52,860 nt of DNA, from assembly GCF_000359605.1 (NCBI RefSeq), contig NZ_APML01000013.1, positions 1 through 52,860 on the forward strand, written 5' to 3'. The translations under genes were made by a program, and so were the position numbers. Shown one piece after another: positions 47,185-52,860 of the stretch. Position 1 is the first letter of the stretch. Every line of letters starts with the position of its first letter. The DNA comes from Gracilibacillus halophilus YIM-C55.5 (GTDB lineage Bacteria > Bacillota > Bacilli > Bacillales > Amphibacillaceae). The notes beneath the pieces are model-generated. The model made no database searches and was not told the DNA's origin. It saw only the letters and a program-made list of their open reading frames with translations.

Positions 47185-47463
47185 ATGGATATTTTACTTA
47201 TCTTTCTATTTATTTTCAGTGCAACTCCCCTACTATTATGGGCTGACAAATGGAGAAAAACCGCATTGTTTCAGCTCCCATTTATTCTTGGTTCATGGTT
47301 TGTCTTTATCAAGCATGTAACCGTTGGTATTGCACCAAATGAAATGTTCCTATGGGCATTCTTTATCAGCAACTTAGTTTACGGTCATATTGCGTTCACA
47401 ATCATTCTGCTAGAAATGCGAAAATCATATAAGTCACAACAACTAGCCATCCAATCAAAATAA
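47185..47463 (+). CDS. Small three-helix membrane protein
   Basis: I do not recognise this 92-residue protein. It has three hydrophobic segments, near residues 2-20, 30-47 and 55-77, and a basic C-terminal tail (EMRKSYKSQQ). GAGGAGG lies 9 nt before the ATG, and a clear promoter with an operator precedes it. It is monocistronic, with no enzyme nearby to hint at function. Confidence 0.7.
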   Translation: MDILLIFLFIFSATPLLLWADKWRKTALFQLPFILGSWFVFIKHVTVGIAPNEMFLWAFFISNLVYGHIAFTIILLEMRKSYKSQQLAIQSK

Positions 47464-47540
47464 TTTTTAAAAAGAGTAGGACAAAGCTCTATTACAAAAA
47501 TGAACGTTATCTTTTCGTTTTGATCTAGTTATGCATCACT

Positions 47541-47651
47541 GCTTTGTCAAAACACGAACTCCTGCGGGCAAGCACGAGCCGAAAATCACCTGAAACTCGT
47601 TTCGGGAAATTGAGGGGCCTGCCCGCGGAAAGCGATGTGTTTTGACAAAGC
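47541..47651. repeat. Bacillaceae-type intergenic inverted-repeat element
   Basis: GCTTTGTCAAAACAC (47541-47555) and GTGTTTTGACAAAGC (47637-47651) are perfect 15-bp inverted ends around a GC-rich core with TGCGGGCA and TGCCCGCG. The pattern CTCCTGCGGG ... CCGCGGAAAGCGA is one I recall as a dispersed element in many Bacillaceae genomes. It is non-coding and lies in a 350-bp gap with no gene. Confidence 0.75.
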
Positions 47652-47813
47652 TTATTTTTGTTATCGAATGCAACGTTGCTATATTATATGTTGTCCCTGT
47701 CTCTTTTTTCATTTGCCAACCAATTACTGAAAACATTTATTATAGTTTTCACTTCATGATCACTTACATACTTTTGTATAATAGAACTATATTGTTTCAT
47801 TGGGGGAGAAAAA

Positions 47814-48941
47814 ATGGAGATTGTAGTAGCACCTGATTCATTTAAAGGAAGTTTGACATCCATTGAAGTTGCACAAACAATGAAAGCAGCAATTGATCGA
47901 TTTGGAAAAGACACCACCATCATCAAGCCTATGGCTGATGGCGGAGAAGGAACGATTGCAGCCATTCTAGCATCCACTGAAGGTGAAGAAATAAATGTGA
48001 CAACGAGTGGCCCATTAGGTACACCTATTCAGACGAGTTATGCGATAATTGATAAGCACATTGCGGTCATTGAAACAGCCAAACATGCTGGACTGACACA
48101 AGTCATTGGATCAGAACGAAATCCTGATGATACAACGAGTTTCGGTATTGGTGAAGCCATGTTACATGCTTTAGACAATGGATGTGATTCTTTTATTATT
48201 GGCTTAGGTGGAAGCGCTACAAATGATGGCGGGCTTGGAATGTTACAAGCACTTGGCCTTGAAGCTTGGGATAAAGATTCTCAACCGATTGGACCTTTCG
48301 GAAAAGATTTATTACAAATCCACGATATGTCCGTTCGCCATCTAGATCCTCGTCTATCATCCGTTCACATTCAAATTGCCAGTGATGTTGATAATCCGTT
48401 GACTGGAACAGAAGGAGCCACTATGATTTATGGTCCGCAAAAAGGAGCAAGCAATGAACAAATATCCTTATACGACCAAGCATTAGACCACTTTGCATCA
48501 TTAATGGAAAAACATATGGGGACCAATTATCAACATGCTACTGGAGCAGGTGCAGCAGGTGGATTGGGATTTGCCTTCTTATCGATAGGCGGTTCATTAC
48601 AATCAGGAGCGAAATTAATTGCGGATGTCACAAATTTGGAAGAAACCATTCAACAAGCGGACCTCGTGATTACCGGTGAAGGACAAAGTGATAATCAGAC
48701 TCTTTATGGCAAAGCGCCAGGTTTTATTGCTGATCTAGCCAGTCACCATCATGTTCCGGCGATCTTACTTTCGGGTGGCTTAGGAAAACATATAGACGCA
48801 TTACAAGAAAAATTTATCGGTTGTTTTTCGATTGTTAACCGCCCATTATCGTTACATGAGTGTATGGAAGAATGCTCTTACTTATTAGAACAACAAACGA
48901 AACAATTAATGACATTAATCAACTATTTTCGAACAATATAA
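47814..48941 (+). CDS. Glycerate kinase (GarK/GlxK family)
   Basis: This 375-residue enzyme phosphorylates D-glycerate, feeding glycolysis from glyoxylate, sugar-acid or serine-type breakdown. Family motifs are VAPDSFKGSLTSIEVAQ at the N-terminus, MADGGEGT near residue 40, GLGGSATNDGGLGMLQALG near 123-141, and ADLVITGEGQSDNQTLYGK near 277-295. GGGGGAGAAAAA lies before the ATG. It is a single gene. Whether the 2- or 3-phosphate is made is not decided by sequence, although this family usually makes 2-phosphoglycerate. Confidence 0.9.
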   Translation: MEIVVAPDSFKGSLTSIEVAQTMKAAIDRFGKDTTIIKPMADGGEGTIAAILASTEGEEINVTTSGPLGTPIQTSYAIIDKHIAVIETAKHAGLTQVIGSERNPDDTTSFGIGEAMLHALDNGCDSFIIGLGGSATNDGGLGMLQALGLEAWDKDSQPIGPFGKDLLQIHDMSVRHLDPRLSSVHIQIASDVDNPLTGTEGATMIYGPQKGASNEQISLYDQALDHFASLMEKHMGTNYQHATGAGAAGGLGFAFLSIGGSLQSGAKLIADVTNLEETIQQADLVITGEGQSDNQTLYGKAPGFIADLASHHHVPAILLSGGLGKHIDALQEKFIGCFSIVNRPLSLHECMEECSYLLEQQTKQLMTLINYFRTI

Positions 48942-48942
48942 C

Positions 48943-48971
48943 TTGTGACAACGACTTGTTTTTGCGATAAT
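48943..48971 (+). promoter_or_regulatory. Promoter of the prs-like gene
   Basis: TTGTGA (48943-48948), a 17-nt spacer and GATAAT (48966-48971) lie just after the glycerate kinase stop and 33 bp before the GTG start of the prs-like gene. Confidence 0.55.
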
Positions 48972-49004
48972 TTAATTAGCATACATAAGTAGGAGGTCTT
49001 CGGG

Positions 49005-49954
49005 GTGAATCATACAGCTCATGATTCTAAATTAAAAGTTTTTTCCTTAAATTCAAACCCACAATTAGCAGAGGAAGTTGCTGAAACCATCGGAATTGAA
49101 CTAGGCAAATCTTCTGTCAAAACATTTAGTGATGGTGAAATTCAAATTAATATTGAAGAAAGTATTCGAGGTTGCGATGTTTTTGTCGTACAGTCTACAT
49201 GTGACCCGGTTAATCAGCATATTTTCGAATTACTGATTATGATTGACGCGTTAAAACGGGCATCTGCCAAAACAATCAATGTTGTGATGCCGTATTACGG
49301 TTATGCTAGGCAAGATCGCAAAACGAGATCAAGAGAACCTATTACCGCAAAATTGATTGCCGATTTAATTCAAAAAGCTGGGGCGACGCGATTAATATCA
49401 CTTGATTTACACGCACCCCAAGCACAGGGATTCTTTAACATACCTGTTGATCCCATAACAGCAGTACCGATCTTAGGCGATTATTTGTTGAAAAAACAAT
49501 TAGAGGATGTAGTTGTCGTTGCACCAGATCATAGTAGTGTTTCTCGAGCACGTCAACTAGCCGATCAATTAAAAGCACCGATTGCGATTGTTGATCGCAG
49601 AGGTACAAGCGAAGATACAGCAAATATTAATATTGTCGGTGAAGTCGAAGATAAAACAGCTGTCATTATCGATGATATTATTGATACAGGTTGGCGTATC
49701 AGTTCCAGTTCGAAAGCTTAAAACAACATGGTGTGAATGAGATATTCGCGTGCGCCACACATCCTGTCTTATCCGGTTCAGCAATTGAACACATTCATGC
49801 TTCTGATGTTGAGGAATTGATAATCTCTAATTCAATTCCTCTTCCTGATGAGAAACAAACAGATCATATTACGCAGCTTACCGTCGCACCTGTATTAGCC
49901 GAAGCCATTATTCGACTATACAAACAACAATCTGTTAGTTCATTATACAAATAA
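49005..49954 (+). pseudogene. prs: Ribose-phosphate pyrophosphokinase (PRPP synthetase) paralogue, frameshifted
   Basis: PRPP synthetase makes phosphoribosyl pyrophosphate for nucleotide and amino acid synthesis. The reconstructed protein has about 316 residues, the normal length. Motifs include [36 protein letters not shown], the catalytic loop [13 protein letters not shown] and the PRPP site [11 protein letters not shown]. One base is missing near 49709-49710. Adding a T restores [20 protein letters not shown] and the C-terminal third. The usual locus is with glmU, so this is probably a second copy. Conserved residues are intact, which points to a sequencing error. It starts at GTG after AGGAGG. 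Confidence 0.85.
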
Positions 49955-49977
49955 TTGAATAAGCTCAAGGCACGACT

Positions 49978-50010
49978 AGTGATCTCGATCGATTCGGGGT
50001 CACTTTTTTT
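49978..50010 (+). terminator. Terminator after the prs-like gene
   Basis: AGTGATCTCG pairs with CGGGGTCACT around a 7-nt loop, with minor mismatches, followed by TTTTTTT. Confidence 0.75.
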
Positions 50011-50126
50011 ATCTCCTCCCTATTCTCAATAATCACATCTTCTAGGCAGGCGCATAGACTGTCTATAAAGTTAAATGCAATGTTTCCTTCGTTAACGATG
50101 TGATTCAAGAGAGGAAGAGATGCTCG

Positions 50127-50891
50127 ATGCGTAAATTAATTAAATGGTTCAAACATCAACAAATTTTGACCATTTCTGCTCCGATTGTATTATTAATAGC
50201 TTGGGAATTTTTCTCGCGAATGGAAATATTAGATCCACGTTTCTTTCCACCACCTACTTTGATTCTACAAACACTGATTGACATGGGAGCTGGCGGTGAA
50301 CTTTTTCATCATATCGGGGTAAGTTTGTTACGTATTTTCTGTGGTTTTCTATTAGGTGTCATTCCGGCCATTTGTATCGGATTATTCATGGGGATGTACA
50401 AATGGTTTAAAACATTTTTCTCCCCTATTATCATGATTTTTATGCCAATTCCCACATTAGCGATGCTACCCATTATTTTGATTTTATTCGGGATTGGCGA
50501 ATTTTCCAAAATGGTTACGATTGCTATTAGTGTATTTTTTCCTGTAGCGATCAACACGGCAGCTGGTGTCGCCAATATTGACCCTATTTATACAGACGTC
50601 GCCAAAAATTTTCAAGCCAGTTCCAAAGACTTTTTCTTAAAAATTGCCTTACCAGGATCACTGCCCGTCATGTTGGAAGGGATACAGATGGGGCAAGCCA
50701 TTGCTTTATTGACGATTGTAGCTGCTGAAATGATTGGTGCGAATTCAGGAATTGGTTATGTAATTTGGATGAATTACAAAGCATTTTTACTTCCAGAAAT
50801 GTACGTCGGATTACTACTTATCTCATTCTTTGGTTACTTTTTCTCTTTATTGTTACGAGGCTTAGAGCGTAAATTATTGCCTTGGAAATAA
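50127..50891 (+). CDS. NitT/TauT-type ABC transporter permease
   Basis: This 254-residue membrane protein has about six helices. The first spans residues 14-30 (LTISAPIVLLIAWEFF), and FFPPPTLILQTL follows, as in SsuC/TauC permeases. The EAA-like loop, YTDVAKNFQASSKDFFLKIALPGS (core near residues 155-175), contacts the ATPase. The start is the ATG at 50127. The longer frame opens with a GTG that has no ribosome site. It is the first of three genes spaced 19 and 16 bp apart. Substrate could be a sulfonate, nitrate or thiamine-precursor-like compound. Confidence 0.88.
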   Translation: MRKLIKWFKHQQILTISAPIVLLIAWEFFSRMEILDPRFFPPPTLILQTLIDMGAGGELFHHIGVSLLRIFCGFLLGVIPAICIGLFMGMYKWFKTFFSPIIMIFMPIPTLAMLPIILILFGIGEFSKMVTIAISVFFPVAINTAAGVANIDPIYTDVAKNFQASSKDFFLKIALPGSLPVMLEGIQMGQAIALLTIVAAEMIGANSGIGYVIWMNYKAFLLPEMYVGLLLISFFGYFFSLLLRGLERKLLPWK

Positions 50892-50910
50892 CGACGAAAC
50901 GAGGGGTTGC

Positions 50911-51690
50911 ATGTTCAAAATTCAAATTCGTCAACTTGAAAAACAATTCGTGAAACAACATCAGTATGTGGATGTACTGGAGAATATTTCGATCGACATT
51001 AAAAAAGGAGAATTTGTCTGTTTATTAGGTCCAAGTGGCTGTGGCAAAACAACGTTACTACGAATACTCGCTGGACTGGAGAAACCAAGTTTAGGGGACA
51101 TTTCGATTCAACATGAAAATAAACAAAACCCACTTCAATCCATGGTATTTCAAGAAAGTGGTGTGATTCCATGGATGACTGTGGAAGAAAATGTATCCTT
51201 TGGGTTAAAAATGCGCCATATGCCGACTGACTATATTCATGAGCAAACCAATCATTATTTAGAAAAAGTTGGCCTGCGTCGTTTCCGCAAATTGTATCCG
51301 AAAGAACTTTCCGGTGGGATGAAACAACGGGTGAGCATCGCAAGAGCATTTGCTAATAATCCAGAAATTTTACTAATGGATGAACCATTCGCAGCCCTTG
51401 ATGAACAAAATAAATTTATTTTACAAGAAGAATTGTTATCGATCTGGCAAGAAACAGAGAAAACCGTCCTCTTTATCACACATAGCATAGATGAGGCGTT
51501 GTTATTAAGTGATCGTATATTACTCATGAGCGCACAACCTGGAAAAATTATTGAGGATTTACCGATTCAAATGCAGCGCCCTCGATCAATCGAACAAGTA
51601 CGTGCAAGTGAGGACATGACAAACACTTTTTTGAACATATGGGAACATCTGCATAGAGAAGTCAAACACGCGCGATCTGCAAATCATTAA
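50911..51690 (+). CDS. NitT/TauT-type ABC transporter ATPase
   Basis: This 259-residue ATPase has Walker A GPSGCGKTT near residues 41-49, the Q-loop VFQESGVIPWMTVEENV, signature ELSGGMKQRVSIARAF, Walker B ILLMDEPFAALDE and an H-loop FITHSIDEAL. It belongs to the SsuB/TauB/NrtD group. GAGGGG precedes the ATG. It powers the importer formed with the adjacent permease and binding lipoprotein. Confidence 0.93.
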   Translation: MFKIQIRQLEKQFVKQHQYVDVLENISIDIKKGEFVCLLGPSGCGKTTLLRILAGLEKPSLGDISIQHENKQNPLQSMVFQESGVIPWMTVEENVSFGLKMRHMPTDYIHEQTNHYLEKVGLRRFRKLYPKELSGGMKQRVSIARAFANNPEILLMDEPFAALDEQNKFILQEELLSIWQETEKTVLFITHSIDEALLLSDRILLMSAQPGKIIEDLPIQMQRPRSIEQVRASEDMTNTFLNIWEHLHREVKHARSANH

Positions 51691-51706
51691 TTTTTGAGGT
51701 GATGAG

Positions 51707-52783
51707 ATGAAAAAATGGTCGATGTATCTATTATGGGCAGTGATGATGATTTTATTTCTCGGTTGTCAATCTTCAGATTCAACGGAAACAGAAACGGTAG
51801 ATAAAGATCCAGATCAACCATTAGAACCTTTAGCTGAAACGGAAACAGTTGTTATCGCTGAAGATGGATCTGCTTCCGGTGCCGGGTTCTATATTGCAAA
51901 AGAAAAAGGATACTTTGAACAATATAACATCGAAGTCGAATTTGCGACATTCGGTAATAGTGATGAAATGTTACCCGCTGTAGCATCCGGTGAAGTTGAT
52001 GTAGCTGGCGGTATTTCCTCTGCTTCTTTTTTTAATTCCATTGCACAAGGTATTGACGTACGATTTATTGCTGACAAAGGTCATAATATTGACGGCAATT
52101 CCTATTTCACATTTGTTGTTCGTGAAGATTTGAAGGACGAAATTACCGAATATGAGGATGTGAAGGGGAAAAAGATTGCCGTATCCACAAAAAATGGTGT
52201 GGATGATTATATATTTGATCAAATGCTCAGTCACGCTGGTGTATCTAGAGATGAAGTGGAATTTGTCTTAATGTCAGACTTCGGCAATATGATGTCAGCC
52301 ATGGGAAATCAACAAATTGATCTCGCATTACAAATTGAACCACTCATCACGCAAGGAGAAAATCAAGATATTCATCAACGCTTCGGGGATGCAACTGATT
52401 ATGCTCCAGAAGCACAAATTGCTATGGTACTTGGTTCCCCTCATTTTATGACTGAACGTCGAGACGTTGCCGTACGTTTTATGGCGGCGTATCTACAAGC
52501 GATTCGTGACTATCACGAGGCATTCGTGAAAGGATCAGGTAATGAAGAAGAAATCATATCGATCATGGCAGATCACACAGCAATGAAAGATCATGAACTG
52601 TGGAGAGAAGTTGGCGTCACTGGCTTAAATCCAAATGGAATGATATTTGAAGAAGATGTAAAAAATCAATATGAATTTTATAAAGAAAGAGGCGCGATTC
52701 AAGGCGAATTAGACTTTGAGAAAATGATTGATATGTCATTGGTCGAAGAAGCAATCGAAGTTATCGGTGAATATGAAGAATAA
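51707..52783 (+). CDS. NitT/TauT-type ABC transporter binding lipoprotein
   Basis: This 358-residue lipoprotein has a signal segment (MKKWSMYLLW...), a lipobox with FLGC placing the lipidated cysteine near residue 20, and an acidic linker. The mature part is of the NMT1/SsuA type: GFYIAKEKGYFEQYNIEVEF, then ASGEVDVAGGISSASFF and KGKKIAVSTKNGVDDYIF. GAGGTGATG precedes the start. Its size and pattern fit binding proteins for sulfonates, nitrate, aromatic or thiamine-precursor compounds, but no biosynthetic or catabolic gene in the window narrows the ligand. Confidence 0.88.
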   Translation: MKKWSMYLLWAVMMILFLGCQSSDSTETETVDKDPDQPLEPLAETETVVIAEDGSASGAGFYIAKEKGYFEQYNIEVEFATFGNSDEMLPAVASGEVDVAGGISSASFFNSIAQGIDVRFIADKGHNIDGNSYFTFVVREDLKDEITEYEDVKGKKIAVSTKNGVDDYIFDQMLSHAGVSRDEVEFVLMSDFGNMMSAMGNQQIDLALQIEPLITQGENQDIHQRFGDATDYAPEAQIAMVLGSPHFMTERRDVAVRFMAAYLQAIRDYHEAFVKGSGNEEEIISIMADHTAMKDHELWREVGVTGLNPNGMIFEEDVKNQYEFYKERGAIQGELDFEKMIDMSLVEEAIEVIGEYEE

Positions 52784-52807
52784 GTCAATAAAATAAGATT
52801 TGTGCAA

Positions 52808-52860
52808 GCGAATGAAGGCAGTTTTTTCATAATTCAAGATGCTTTTCTGTCTCCATTCGC
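52808..52860. repeat. Inverted repeat at the window edge
   Basis: GCGAATGAAGGCAG (52808-52821) and CTGTCTCCATTCGC (52847-52860) are largely complementary around a T-rich centre. It may be the terminator of the transporter operon or part of a structure continuing past the window. Confidence 0.5.

Noticed and set aside
47541-47651. PurR box suggested by AACACGAACT
   Set aside because: It lies within the inverted-repeat element, away from any purine gene promoter and without a paired box.
50011-50126. TPP riboswitch before the NitT/TauT-type transporter
   Set aside because: I could not find the conserved CUGAGA and core elements, so nothing supports a thiamine assignment for the transporter.

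Overview
The window looks like chromosomal DNA of a low-GC, Gram-positive member of the Bacillaceae. Ribosome binding sites are strong GGAGG types, extracytoplasmic binding proteins are lipoproteins, and CcpA-type cre boxes recur. GlpP antitermination, YesL/YesM/YesN-type sensing, ROK-type XylR and a SodF-like dismutase with an N-terminal extension fit the same group. Gene content resembles Gracilibacillus, Amphibacillus and related halotolerant genera, but this is an impression from gene families, not a species call.

Region 1 (1-11.8 kb, minus strand) is an oligosaccharide locus. A promoter with a perfect cre box precedes a cytoplasmic GH95-type glycosidase, a YesM-like kinase, a YesN-like regulator, a YesL (DUF624) protein and a membrane-anchored DUF4340-type protein. 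A second, cre-controlled operon encodes an LplB/LplC/LplA-like ABC transporter. Region 2 (11.8-20.3 kb) holds a probable group II intron relic, an exporter-type ABC transporter, a Gfo/Idh/MocA dehydrogenase, and a binding-protein/MalF/MalG transporter operon divergent from a secreted beta-amylase with a CBM20 domain. Both of those promoters carry LacI-family operators. Region 3 (20.3-24.6 kb) is the xylose locus: xylAB divergent from xylR, with a cre box inside xylA.

Region 4 (24.6-32.4 kb) is mixed accessory DNA: a frameshifted sodF, a small membrane-anchored protein, a candidate catabolite-controlled small RNA, a methyltransferase, an SMP-30 family protein, an XRE regulator with a small membrane partner, a DUF3231 protein, a DoxX protein and a Ser/Asp-rich surface protein. 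Region 5 (32.5-38 kb) is an uncharacterised sugar or polyol pathway: isomerase/epimerase, DUF993 protein and Gfo/Idh/MocA dehydrogenase, followed by an AraC regulator and a second, divergent dehydrogenase. Region 6 (38-43.8 kb) is glycerol metabolism: an orphan dhaL and glpP-glpF-glpK-glpD with an antitermination leader. Region 7 (44-52.8 kb) carries PEP carboxylase, a small membrane protein, a Bacillaceae-type intergenic repeat, glycerate kinase, a PRPP synthetase paralogue and a NitT/TauT-type ABC transporter.

Six otherwise well-preserved genes are interrupted by a single-base length change at or beside a short homopolymer. This looks more like residual sequencing error than decay, so those proteins are probably intact in the organism. 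The most original leads are the candidate small RNA near 26.5 kb, the GH95/YesLMN/DUF4340 unit, the DUF993 pathway operon, the paired operators in front of doxX and the XRE gene, and the 21-bp iteron-like array after dhaL.
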